The position numbers and the translations under genes were made by a program. A stretch of 64,000 bases of DNA from Selaginella moellendorffii (lineage: Eukaryota > Streptophyta > Lycopodiopsida > Selaginellales > Selaginellaceae): positions 1,543,048 to 1,607,047 of the forward strand of contig NW_003314270.1 in assembly GCF_000143415.4 (NCBI RefSeq). Reading direction: 5' to 3'. The notes below the pieces were generated by a model, which saw only the letters and a program-made list of their open reading frames with translations, searched no databases and was not told where the DNA came from. Shown piece by piece: positions 46,140-57,486 of this stretch. The first letter of the stretch is position 1. Every line of letters begins with the position of its first letter.

Positions 46140-46376
46140 TGTAAGGGCCAAGTGTACGGCTACGATGCCATATACTAATATTAGCATAGTGGGGTTTTGG
46201 TAGCTGTTGGATTGGTTTCAATCTGAACCACTCGCTCCTATATATAAACTAGGGTTTTTGGGCTAATTGATATGCACATTTTTTGTATTCCCTTTCCATA
46301 TTCCAAGCACAAACACAGGCATAGACACACACACACACACAAATATATATATATATATATATTTACATACCTTACA
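46140..46376 (+). repeat. 3' LTR of element D
   Basis: A 237-bp LTR with 6-bp inverted ends, TGTAAG and CTTACA, placed directly after the polypurine tract. It contains a TATATATAAA box near 46239 and an (AC)n(AT)n microsatellite at about 46327-46364. It marks the right edge of the whole nest. Confidence 0.75.
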
Positions 46377-48305
46377 CTATTCTCTCCTCTATAAGATGAG
46401 AAGGTGATGATAAATCAAGTGGAACATTTAAAATTTTTGATAGGTAATTATAATTTACCACAAAAATTGCTCCCATGGAATCACTAATATAGTTGCTATA
46501 ACCATGACCAAAATAAAACCCAAAACCATGGCATAAGCAACAATTTACTACATAATTATGATGAATTAATTGTAATTCCAACTATTAAATGCTTAAACTA
46601 ACCTTAAAGTTATAGTTTTGAGCCAAAATAAAGAACTTTAAAGCACCATTGTGGCAAATAATATATCCTATGTTAATAATCCTCCAAAACCACTATTAAT
46701 GCAATGTGACATACTTTTGGAGAGGTGGTATTTTTGAGTTGGTATGCTATATAACAAATTCTTGGAACGGTAGTATGTATAAGGTAGTAAGCCGTATCAC
46801 AAACCCTTGAAGAGGTAGTAAGTGTGTGGTGGCATATCACATGATAAATCTTTAGAGAGGTGGTATCTTTAGAATTTTGTATGATTTTGTGTAATAAAAC
46901 ATTTATTTACACTTTCTAAAAAGTTGTGAAAATGTTTAGGTATCTAAAATTATCAATTAATAAATCATTTTTAGATATTCTTGAGTTACTACCATAATGG
47001 CTATTACTAAACACTTTATCAATCATTTTTATACTCGTGGAGTTTTTAAACTATATGGGCATAAGGATGGAATTCCTACATGATATTAATTAAACATTCT
47101 TAACCCAATAAAGAGTTCTCATCTTATTGTATCTTGTATTAGCTAGTGACAAGAACTTTTATGTATTGAGCATTAATCCTTTAATATTGCTGTATGATAA
47201 TTTACTATGTTTGTCAGATATCCTTGATATTATGGCATATTAGTCCCATAAGCTATTTATGGAAAGTGTTTAAATCTACCATTAAAGCATATCTACAGAA
47301 TGTTTTAAATCTACCTAGTGAGGAGTCAAATTATATTCTGTAAATATGGTTAATTGGTAAGATGAAGAAAATTTACTTATTAAGGAAGGAAAATCACATT
47401 AAAAGATGTGCATAAAAATGGAAATATAGATAAAATATTAAAGGTAAACATAGGCTTTAGAGATTTGAAAAATCTAAGAACATCACCAGATAATTTAGAA
47501 GCATTAAAAAAATATGCATTTGCCATGATTAAACAATTAAAACCACCAACACTATTCTTAACTCTTATCTTCTATCTTTGTTGAGTATTTGATTTGGGTT
47601 TAAGCCCAAATTTTATATGATATTAATTGGTAGAGTAATTGATATATTGAAATAGCACTAAACTTTGACTCTATTTTACATACTAATCTTCACATTTGGA
47701 TATTAGATACTCCAAAAAAAATTTAATATTACTCTATACTCTTATTTTTTAACTCTTTAATTATATGCTCAGGAGTTTAATATCATCTTTTGGTTCAATG
47801 GCTAAAGCCTTAAAACTTTCTTTCTTGTGGCATACATGTCTAAAAGTTAGGTTTATCTCCACAGTTATCCTATACTTATTCACCATAAGATATAGGATGA
47901 AAACCATGTATGTTATAGTAAAGTTCAAGTTTTCTTCTAGACTCGAAATAAATTAACATAGGATAAAAAGTTGCCCAAAATTCATTATCATACATGCAAA
48001 CATTATACAAAAGATTTATAGAAGATCTTTTAGTAAAGCCTAAAAAACATTAACCTTGAAATATATTATTATACATTTCATGAAAGGACATTAACTTCAT
48101 ATAGCTAAATTTTGCAAATCTTGTGATCAACTTGTAAAGCACAATAAGATTTACCAATCCTAAATTTATATTTCTTATTTTAGATGAACAAGATATTATA
48201 TTCTATTTGAAAACATCAACAATGATTTTTAAATTATCATAATTAAGTAAACAAATTAAAAATTCCTTCTCATTTTACATTAGTTCTAATCAGCATGAGA
48301 ACTGT
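46377..48305 (+). repeat. AT-rich spacer with a decayed element B-type LTR
   Basis: No gene recognised. From about 46975 to 47925 the sequence aligns by eye with the B LTR (22330-23330). Shared landmarks include GGCATAAGGATGGAATTCCT, the phrase around GCTAGTGACAAGAAC, TTTAAGCCCAAATTTTAT and the end CCATAAGATATAGGATGAAAACCATGT. Nearly all differences I noticed are C to T or G to A, so the copy has lost its CG sites. The remainder (46377-46975 and 47925-48305) is AT-rich with nothing I can identify. Confidence 0.6.
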
Positions 48306-49986
48306 TTACCGCTTACTGGCCCACTCATCTGGGAAAGGCATGCTGTTCTTAAGCTCGAGGAACAAGGAGAACATTACATGTAGAGATTCAATGCGGCTCT
48401 TGTAGCTGTTTGGAAGCAAGGAAAATAAGAAAGATAAAAAATCTCAATGCTTACTTACACAGGAATGTCAAGGATCGAGCAGCACACATCTGAAAATGTG
48501 CCAATGTCCAAGTCCAGCTTCTCTGTTGGCAGTTCAACGGCTGTAAGTATCTTCTCTAGCTCAACAGGCCATTCCTGAAAACTCCATTGTTACATCAGAA
48601 TAATATAAAAAAGAAATGGGAGAAAACCACCTGCATGAGTTTGTCAATGCTAGGCATTGGCTTCGAGTATGAAACCGAAGGAGGCGGCTTACTTCTATGT
48701 AGCTCCTTGATACTGTTGATCCATGAATCCAGCTTTTTCGGATTCTTCTCGGGATTTTCGACTGATGCCACCTTGATCATTGACATAGATAGTTAGAAAA
48801 GCAAAACAACGAGAAAGGAAAACATTATCACGTTTCATACTTGAAGGGGATGGAGGTTTGATTTCATCGATGAAGCCCGCAGCTGTAAGTTTATCACCGC
48901 AGGATCACTTTGCTTGGGTCCGCGTTCATCTAGAACCTGCGAAGCGAGTTAACAGTTAGTTCGGACACTAGAAGAAAAGAGAAAGGGATAAACTACTTTC
49001 AAACCAAGGAAGTCAGGCTGCCCATCGGGGCGTGGAATCTTGATAAATTCGTCCACTCCACCAACAGCCGGAATGAAGTCCGGAATAAAAGGTTTCAGGA
49101 TTGTCCGCAGTTCCAGTTCCTTAGGCTTGTAGCAATGGATGAGCTGAAAGAGACCTTCGATCTCTTCACTAAGCTGCAAGAGAAAGGAAAACTTAGACAA
49201 CGAGAAATGAATGAATGAATGAATTAAGCTATTACCATCGATCAAACATGTTCTTGTTGAAAACCATCTTACTTTGGAGGGCTGATTGCGCTCAATTGTT
49301 GCGGGATGGGATTTCTTCTGAGCTGGAAAATCACTAAACAAGCTATCGTTTGGATAGCTTCTGCTCGTTATGGAATCCTCTTCACTGCATGAAAAAAACA
49401 AACACTGAACGCTCACCTCCTCAAATCTTTTATTTTTCACCTGTTTGATTGGACGCTTGCATCCTTCTAACAAAAGAAGAAGATTTCATTCAGACAAAGT
49501 TTAGTGAGAATACTTAAAAGGGATTGTTACCTCGGGTTGGAAAAACATCTCAGTTCGAACACTATCATCCGCAGGAGTTCTTTGCGATGATCTCCGGCTA
49601 AGGACCCGATCACCTACAGAGAAGAAAAAACCAGCCTGAAAACAATGGAGGAAATTCTCCAAACCTTCAGCTACACTGTTGTTCTCCTGGAAGCCAAACG
49701 CGTCTCGAAACCCCTTGTCACTCAAGCCGAACGCCTCCTCGAGCGAGCTCTCCGGGACAGCAAGCGAGCTCTCCCTGACCGTCTTGTCCGCGTCGCTCTC
49801 CTGCGATCCAGCGCCAATGTCCGATAGCTGCATTTGCGACGCCACGATCACATCCGAAAGCTGGAGCACGATATTTCACAGGAGCTCAATCGCAGCCACA
49901 AAGAGGATACTTACATCGTCTTCCTCCTCGTCGTCCAGGAGCAAGCCTTCGAAATCCGAGACACCGGAGACCCGCGATGACGCCAT
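48306..49986 (-). CDS. IFT46: Intraflagellar transport protein 46
   Basis: Nine exons on the minus strand: 49915-49986, 49531-49860, 49441-49466, 49273-49384, 48997-49173, 48841-48936, 48631-48771, 48459-48574 and 48306-48405, with GT-AG introns of 53-99 nt and consistent phases (389 aa). The N-terminal third is acidic and probably disordered (LLLDDEEEDD). The conserved core begins near EIEGLFQLIHCYKPKE and continues with LKPFIPDFIPAVGGVDEFIK, RPDGQPDFLGL and GPKQSDPAVINLQLR, then ends SRIESLHVMFSLFLELKNS, the typical IFT46 order. IFT46 is a core subunit of the IFT-B train that carries cargo along the ciliary axoneme. In a plant it is expected to act only in the motile sperm. The polymerase gene ends 155 bp upstream on the same strand. 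Confidence 0.93.
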
Positions 49987-50141
49987 GCGCGACGAAATCT
50001 AGGGCTTCATAGGGAAGAAAGGATCACTATAGAATATTCTTCCATTTGAATTAGGTATCGCTATAGAATATATCCTTCCATTAGAATTCCCTTGCAAATA
50101 TACAACAAAGCTCTACAAAATTTAGGCAAAACTGGGAGGAG

Positions 50142-53100
50142 CTACTTGGCCTCGTACCAGCTCTTTGCATGGTCAGCGTCCACGTCCAGATTTACCTTGA
50201 GGAAGTTCTCGCCCTCGAATGGAAACGACATACACTTCACGACTATCTCTTGCGCCTCTTCCACCGATTCCGATGGCCCCTCGAGTATCACTTCGTCGTG
50301 GACCTGTTTCCACCGCTTTTTGTCAATCCACAGAGATCGAGAAACTGGATACCTGAAGGATTAGTTTCCATCCCAGCTCTCGAAGCCTTGAGTTCCGGTC
50401 GATCTCCAGCATTGCGCACATAGCAACGTCCGCGGCACTCCCCTGGAATCGAAAGGATAGAGAAGATCAAGAACAGGACAGGAAGTATACAAGTGTACCT
50501 GCACAGGAGTGTTGATCGCAGCTCGCTCGAGGTGTCCGCGAAGTACCGAGATCGATGTGTTGATGTCTGGCAGATGTCGACTCCTGCCGAGCAAGGTGTG
50601 CACTCGCTTCGTGATGCGTGCTCTCTCGATGGTATCAGTTTGCCATTCTTTCACTTCGCTTCTATCGTTGTACCAGAGGTCCAGGGTCTGCTGGGCTTCG
50701 TACAGGCTTACCTGCAGGAAAGAAGAATGAAACAACGAATTGGAAGGGAACTATGCTAACCTTCCAGTCCTTTGAAAGGCCCATGGCAGTTTTGCCGTAT
50801 GCAATGGAGAAGTTGAGCATCTTCGCTTTCCTCCTCTCGCTACCGAATTTATCCTGCCAGTAGCACAAGTTTTGGACTACCAAAAACTAGCGAACAGCAG
50901 TACCTTGAGTAGCGGGACTGGCGACTTGCCTTCGCCAGACCATTCCAGAAGGACTTCTCCGGTCTCTACAGCTTTGCGGACGTGAGGATACATGTTTAGC
51001 GCTGTTCTCGAATGGAAGTCACCACCAGCTTCGAACGCCTCCAGCATGCTTTTGCAGCCACTCATGTGAGCGAGGATTCTAAGTTCCAACTGTCCAACGA
51101 GATTGCAAACTATGAAGTTGAAGAAACAAACAAATATACCTGTCCGTAGTCCGCAACAATCAAAGACTTCCCAGGAGGGGCGATAAATGCTTTTCGGATT
51201 TTGTAGCGATCTTTTTCTAAAGCAGGTTGGTTCTGCAGACAAAAGTTACCACACTATGTTCAAGAAAGATGATCTTTGTAAACTTGCCTGTAAATTTGGC
51301 CTTCTAGCAGACAAACGTCCAGTCTCTGTGTTTATATTGAGCGAACAATGAACGCGACCGTCCGGACCAAGAATTTGGCCATTCTGTAGAGCACCGTTAA
51401 TAAACAAAGCAATGATTGAAATAAAAGTATACCTGTAAAGGTTGGATAAAGTTTGATATTAGCGTATCGATGGAGGATAGCTCGCAGAGCGCAGCAATTG
51501 CCATGCACGCCTTCTTGCCTTCTTCTCCACCCCCAAAAGCGCCATATGCTTTTCCATAAGCTGACAAGTCTTCACTTTTATCTCCGTCAGTCCCTTCGAC
51601 ACCACCGGATGTAATAAAAGTGGAAGCCTCGGGAGAGAATTCCGCCTCGTCCTCTTCTTCGTCGTAGTCTGTGACGACGTTGCCGGCAAGAGATTTCAAA
51701 ACTGCACCACTGACCGCCGGCCAACCCGATGGAGTGAATGTTTCAACAGGAAGTTGGACGTCAATGCCTTCCAACGATATAGATCGATACTTTTTCACGG
51801 TCTTCGCACCCGGTTCTAGATAATTATCGGAGTTTGGAACTTTAAAAGTCCGCTCTTTTGGGTACGAAACTGAAGGATCCTTTCTGCAAAAGGAAAATGG
51901 TAATTAAATGAATGAAGTCAATCACGAAAAGCGTTGGAGAAGCTTACTTGTTAGAAGTCCCCCCGAACAAAATTTGTCGAATTTGGACGTCACTGCAAAC
52001 ATTCATGTACATTGCGTCGGGGCAGTACTGAGAAGCCCATTTCTGGAAGCGGCTTACGGAGAGCTGCTTCTGATTAAGCGCAACCTTCTCAACTTCCGCA
52101 AGATGTACTGTGTCAACCCGCATGCCTTCGGCTTCCATTCGGACGAGAACATCTCCGAAATGCCGCCAATAGAGTTCGTAAAACTGGTACATGTTGCCCC
52201 TCTTATCGCCTTCCATGTACCATGAAGCCTTCAGCAGCTTCTTTTTGAGCGATGACCACAAGTGCCATGTACAAACCGAGTCGTGCGCCGAGTAGTAAAT
52301 CCACTTGTCACGGGTGTCTTTTGACGTTTGGAGCTCTTCCACGGGTGGAATAACCTTCAGCTTCCCTTCACTGCCATCTTTCTTCACGTTTGTAATTGCG
52401 AACAGATCCTTCATCGACGTCTTCCCATTCTGTAATGGCCTGTCGTCCATAACCTTCGGATCAGCGGTCAGCGCTTCCAGCGAATAACCAAGTCCTCCCC
52501 GTGCAGAATCCCAGAGGCGGGCAAGGTGCATCGTGTCGGCATAAAAACCAGCAGCTTTGATACCATAGTTCCCGAGAATGTGCTTATCAAAGCTGTAGTT
52601 GTGCCAGATCTGCAGAAACAGGACATTGTAAGAGACATTAAGGGTTTTTTTTTTTTTGTTTTTTTTTTATCAAATACCTTTTTGATTTCTGCGTTCTCAA
52701 AGTAAGGCCTGAAAACATCCAAAATTCCTGGTCCACCATTGAGCAAATCCACCCAGACTCGGGACTTTCCACCACCGAAGTCCACGTTTACTCCGCAATA
52801 GATGCTGAAGCACGTAAGCTTTCCATGACCAACGGGACTCTCCTTTTTGACATCAATATCCGCAACCTGCATGAAGGAGAAACAGCTCGTTAGCAGGCAA
52901 GCGGAGGTAAACAGACCAGAACCAAATACCTCTGTGTCACAAGCATGAACTTCATCCTTATACTTCTCCATCAGCAGCTTCACCACCTTCTCTGCACTCT
53001 TCTCGGTTTCTACTACGAGAATGTCGTCATTCAGGGTGATGTCCCACGTAAACACTGGTGCTGCCTTTTTGTTCAGTGGGATTTGAGTCGGAAGCCGTCT

Positions 53101-53828
53101 CTTCGGCTGAATAGCTGGAGGCACAGTCCGAGCCTGTGGTGAAGGCTTTTGCACCACTGCTTGAGGCGGAGGAGGAGCTGGCTTCGTCTGTGTCTCTGCC
53201 GCATGAACTTTTGCGGTTCGACTCTTCTCTTGTAGCAGGCTTCCATTTTGTGGAGCACATCTGGGCTGAAACTGAGGAACCTGTCTTCGTGGGAAACTTA
53301 CAAAGTTCCTCTGCGTGAACTCCGGAGCAGCAACACGGGGTTCCACAGGAGGAGGGGGATGAGTTAGCAAAGAATCACTGTAATTCTTCTGCCTGGATAT
53401 GGACGCGCTCTCCGAGCGAGGTGGCGTCGCTCCGGGTGTTTCCTTGGTAGTACTCGAACTGAATGGCGACTTTCCTTTTGGCTCTTGCAGCGAGATAGTG
53501 TGCCTCACAGGGACTTGAATGCTGATCGAATTGGCATAGTATTTCTCTCTGTAAAGCCTGCATTTAACAAAGAGCCAATAAGAACTAGAAAACTTTCGAG
53601 AAAACTGGGAGCGTACCGAAATAACGCAAGCTCTTCCTCTTCTGGCGCTGGGAGAGTCTTCACGGGCACTGCTGAGAAGGATTGCGAGCACGATGAGGGG
53701 CGAAATCGCGAATTTCCCCCAGGAATCGCCGCGCTGCTGCTTGGCCATGGCGGCACTGGTCCTATCGCTCCTAATGCCATTCTTCTCACACTCACCGCTC
53801 TCCACTTCCAAGCGCTGGCCCCAAACAT
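50142..53828 (-). CDS. Plant organellar DNA polymerase (family A, POP/POLI-like)
   Basis: Twelve exons on the minus strand: 53617-53828, 52930-53557, 52678-52866, 51948-52609, 51433-51883, 51288-51383, 51140-51232, 50904-51089, 50761-50853, 50499-50711, 50353-50442 and 50142-50303. They give 1,024 aa, close to the roughly 1,050 aa of the Arabidopsis homologues. The start MFGASAWKWRAVSVRRM gives an Arg/Ser-rich, acid-poor leader typical of a plastid or mitochondrial transit peptide. The 3'-5' exonuclease is complete: CDTEV (Exo I, about 277), NYSFD (Exo II, about 347) and YYSAHD (Exo III). The polymerase motifs are complete too: VADYGQLELR (A, about 774), RRKAKMLNFSIAYG (B, about 850) and VHDEV (C, about 973). 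It should replicate and proofread organelle DNA. The intron 51233-51287 starts with GC instead of GT. It shares a 205-bp divergent promoter with minE. Confidence 0.95.
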
Positions 53829-54033
53829 CCAAGGCGCTGCTGCTGCTTCATGAAGAACGCCAAAACCCCGAGGTTAGGGCTCTGGGGTTTAACTCCATTC
53901 ATTTTTGCGAGAAATGCGGGCTTAAATCCACGTTGGCTTGATAACTCCACGTGGCGATATACCACTGGTATTTAGCCAGTGAAATGGAAGAACCCTAAAA
54001 TCTCCTCCTAGGGTTCTTCCAAATCGCGAGAGA
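53829..54033. promoter_or_regulatory. Bidirectional promoter between organellar polymerase and minE
   Basis: Only 205 bp separate the two start codons, so the transcripts must start within it. It contains a perfect G-box, CCACGTGG (53947-53954). It also contains a 12-bp inverted repeat, GGAAGAACCCTA (53986-53997) and TAGGGTTCTTCC (54009-54020), whose arms include telo-box sequence. The second arm ends 13 bp before the minE ATG. Confidence 0.7.
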
Positions 54034-54694
54034 ATGCTGCGATCAGTTCACTGCACTGGACGGATTGGAGGCTGCCTGGCGGAAGTAAGTCGATTACCGG
54101 TGGATAATCAGCATTTTGATCGTTTTCCTGGCGTAGGATCGAAATTTCTCTTTTCCGGGCTCGCGCAAGCTGCCACCGCGGAGCGCCCGCCTGTCTTCCA
54201 GATTTCGATCTTCACCAGCACAGCCGATTCGAGCCTTAGAACAGGATTTACAACACCAGCGCCTCGATATCGAGGAGGAGAAGAGATCGGGGGGTTTCTT
54301 GGAGCGCCTGGCCCGTGCTTGGGAGATCCTCTTCCCTCCAGAGGATACAGCCGCCGCCAGGCCCTTCGCGTCCAATGCCGAGATCGCCAAGCAGCGGCTG
54401 AAAATGATCCTCATCTCGGATCGCTGCTCCATCACCGACGACGCCAAGAAGAAGATCGTGACGAACATCGTGGGCGCCTTGGCCGACTTTGTGGAGATCG
54501 AGTCGGAGGAGAAGGTCCAGCTCAACGTCCTGGCCGACCCCGAGCTTGGGACGGTCTACTCGGTCACGGTCCCCGTGCGAAGGGTGAAGCCGGAGTACCA
54601 GGAGTTTAGCAAAGAGATCGAACAAGGCCTGGAGTACCAGCCCGTAGGTGATACCGAAGCCCGCACAGTGGCGATCAAGCTCGAGGAATCGTGA
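54034..54694 (+). CDS. minE: Plastid division topological specificity factor MinE
   Basis: Two exons, 54034-54084 and 54137-54694, around a 52-nt GT-AG intron, give 202 aa. The first 50 or so residues are rich in Arg and Ser (RKLPPRSARLSSRFRSS) and read as a plastid transit peptide. The MinE domain follows: FLERLARAWEILFPP, AKQRLKMILISDRCSI (the MinD-binding and inhibitory helix), DDAKKKIVTNIVGALADFVE and a beta region with GTVYSVTVPVRRVKPEY. MinE positions the plastid division ring by acting on the MinD ATPase. The C-terminal extension (EFSKEIEQGLEYQPV) is usual in plant homologues. The gene faces the organellar polymerase head to head; both products act in organelles. Confidence 0.95.
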
Positions 54695-56504
54695 CGAGGT
54701 ACGATTGAGGTTCTAGACTTTCTCACATCGTGGCAAGACCAGAGAGGGGTGGTGGTCATCTTATTTCTTCCAGGGCAGGCAAGCACTCTTGAGAGACTGC
54801 GTAGAGAAATTCGTGAGAGAGTTTGGCCATTGTTATATAGAAACAGGGACAAAAGCGATGAGAAATCGGTGAGCTCGTTGTTTGTGAGCATGAAGCGTCG
54901 TTTTCCATGCCAGGAAGGAGAGGCCATCGGTGAAGGTGAAGTCGAGGTTGTGTTCGTGGCCTCGCTCGCGTCGCAGCTCTATATATCTCGAGCTTTAGTC
55001 GGATCGATTCTTTTTATAGCTTGAGCGCTCGCGAGCCCAAGTCTCATGAAATGTTGTTCCTTGGACAGAAAAGAAAGAGTTTTCTCTTGCTAGCTTAAGC
55101 ATCGGCTGCGCAGTAATCGCAAACTATAACGTCCCCCCTAGAGCTTTGCCACCTTGATTGTTGCTCCACAGTTACCGTCCAATAAAATGATCAAGGCCAC
55201 TCCTTCCCAACAGCGCTCTTGATCGAGCAAAAACATTCTTGATTGAGCAAAAGCATTCTTTTGTATTTGTCTTTCTTTTGGACTAGTTCACTGTACACAA
55301 GGGGAATTCTGATTTTGTTTGCCGCAACTGAGCAGCTTTGATGCGCAGCAAATCCAAGTTTTTATGAAGAATGTGGTTAGCAGTGTAGTTTTGTCCAGCT
55401 AAAGATTGGCCACTGGAATTCTTATTATAATTTCGAGTTTCTTCTGTATTTTACTTCTTGATACTTGCCAACAATACAGACTAATAGTTGCACATCTACA
55501 ACAATAAAACGATAGAGGCCGGAGGCTCGTGGCCGTCAGATCGCAGGTCCGGGGCAGGCTCGGTAGCCATGGTTATGGTAAAACTTTTCTTGATGTTTGC
55601 TAGGCCAATGAGAGTAGCACATTCTGCATGCTCATTGGGGGAATTTGACACATGTTTAGGAGCGAGATAAAACGGGATTTTGGGTGCGGTGTGCTTGCGT
55701 GAGAGAAGCGTCCACTTCTGGCGCGAGCGGATGCTTTAAAAATTCTTTAGTCTCATGACAAAGAAAACTAAATGTTTGGCCAACACACAGGCTGGACAAC
55801 GTATTAGTTAAAACAGCAAAGAGAGAAACACTCTGCCTATCTTTTCCTTTGGAAGAGGACAAGGGCACTTGACAATTGGCTGTGCGAAGTTGGCCTTTAC
55901 GAGTTCTCCATCATCATGGAGAAAGAGTACAAGATTGACATCACGAAGAGGATGCTTCCAGCTTTTTGAGAAGAAATAGTGTGTGCCCAAGAACACAAAT
56001 ATATCTTCACCATGGGCTACGTTGCATGGTCTACATCACTATCTTACACTAGTAACTTCTCAGCCAAGGGGATCCATAGATTCCACATGTTGCCCTTGTC
56101 CACCTTGTTCATTGTGAGGCTCAAGGTCTTGGGAACCAAAACCAGCCTTGAGTCTAGGACCTTTGGATGACTAGAGAGTATAGATCGATTTCATGACCAC
56201 TTTTTGGTGCTGTTCATAAACTTTCATGGGAAAGAAAAAGTGTAAGTCTTTCCATTGACAAACTTCTCTTTTCTACATACAAGAGAAATTTTTTTGTAGA
56301 GGACAAGCTCTTATGCTGTTAGGTGCTAGCCTTGATCATATAGGTAGACTAAAGAACTTAACCTACCTTAAGGGCTCATAATGGAGTGGTGGTACAGTGA
56401 GCTTTTGAGGTAGTTGGGGGGTGGTTTGGTGGTGAGGGACCTCAAAAAGAGGTGTAGTATAATCTAGAGAAATTAAACTTTTGTATCTTTATTATTTAGT
56501 GTTA
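54695..56504. other. Spacer downstream of minE, no gene recognised
   Basis: The first part probably includes the minE 3' untranslated region. From about 55100 onward I find no convincing exon series, RNA gene or clear repeat. A minus-strand stretch near 55808-55996 (LFLHDDGELVKANFAQ) could be a scrap of an old element or exon, but it is too short to assign. Confidence 0.4.
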
Positions 56505-57240
56505 GTTTAAGGAATTAACTCCTCGAGGTGTAGTAGGTTAAAAGATCCCTAAAAGCACAACCAAAACAATAAAGAGTTCATTGGATGAGATTGAATTTGA
56601 GATCAAATCCAAAACCAAGTCCGAGATCAAGTCCAAGGGAAAGCGATCATCCTTTAGTGGGGGGTGTTGGGGTTTCAAAAGTATAGTAGGGATAGTGAGG
56701 ATAAAGATTTAGTCTTGAAGGAATTCTTTAGCAATGCTTCTAAACTAAGTTGGGGTTGGAATTGGGGGGTGAGTAATTTTGGGTGGGAGTGAGTATGGGT
56801 GTGAGGAGTGCCAAAAAAGCTCCTCAAGGAAGTGTTCAAGAGCAACATTTACTCTGCAAGGGAAATTAATTATAATATTTCTGGCTTAGATGGAGTGGTC
56901 TTTACTTGAGTACTATATGGCTCATTGGTCCTCAACCCTTCCTTTCGGTATGGAGATGGGGAGTTGAAGCATCTATTTTGGGCCATTAAGCCATGGTGTT
57001 TCCTCTTTGTGTCCCAGATTAAAAGATGCATCCAAGGTTTGGGATTTAGAGGATCCCATAATCAAGCTTTGTGTATCATGGGATGTTAAGAACTTGGAAG
57101 TTTGGTGTGTTTGGCTACTTATGCTTGTAGGGAGTGTAGTTGAACATTAAATTTAATCTAACCTAGGAGGGGGATTAGGAGAGAGTTTGGGAACCCATGA
57201 AGAGTTGGATAACACTCTATTGCTCATACAATAAATAATT
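56505..57240 (+). repeat. Decayed family C-type LTR
   Basis: Collinear by eye with the solo LTR at 57492-58638 but CG-depleted. Shared landmarks: AAGGAATTAACTCCTCGAGG (C: AAGGAACCGACTCCCCGAG), AAAGAGTTCATTGGATGAGA, TTTCAAAAGTATAGTAGGGA near 56660, and TAACACTCTATTGCTCATAC near 57210. Differences are mainly C to T and G to A. The similarity fades after about 57240. Confidence 0.6.
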
Positions 57241-57486
57241 GGACTTAAGTTGTGTGTAAACTTTTGAATTTGAACTTCTTGGGAGTTCACCCAACCAGTA
57301 TTATTTGAACTCAAGGACACTTAACCCCAAGTATCCCAAAACCCTTAACCGATTGGAAAAAAGGGTTTATGCGCTCCAATTCAATCTCGTTGACTACAAT
57401 GGAAAGAATGTTCATAGAGAAATGAAAAAAGAAAAAGTTCCGAGTTGAGTACTTACTTTGCAAAAATGACAGTCTTGTTTTGTCTT

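Noticed and set aside
46327-46364. (AC)n(AT)n run as a separate feature of interest
   Set aside because: Ordinary microsatellite inside the element D LTR.
55808-55996. Minus-strand frame with LFLHDDGELVKANFAQ
   Set aside because: Too short, no splice-consistent continuation and no motif certain enough to name a family.
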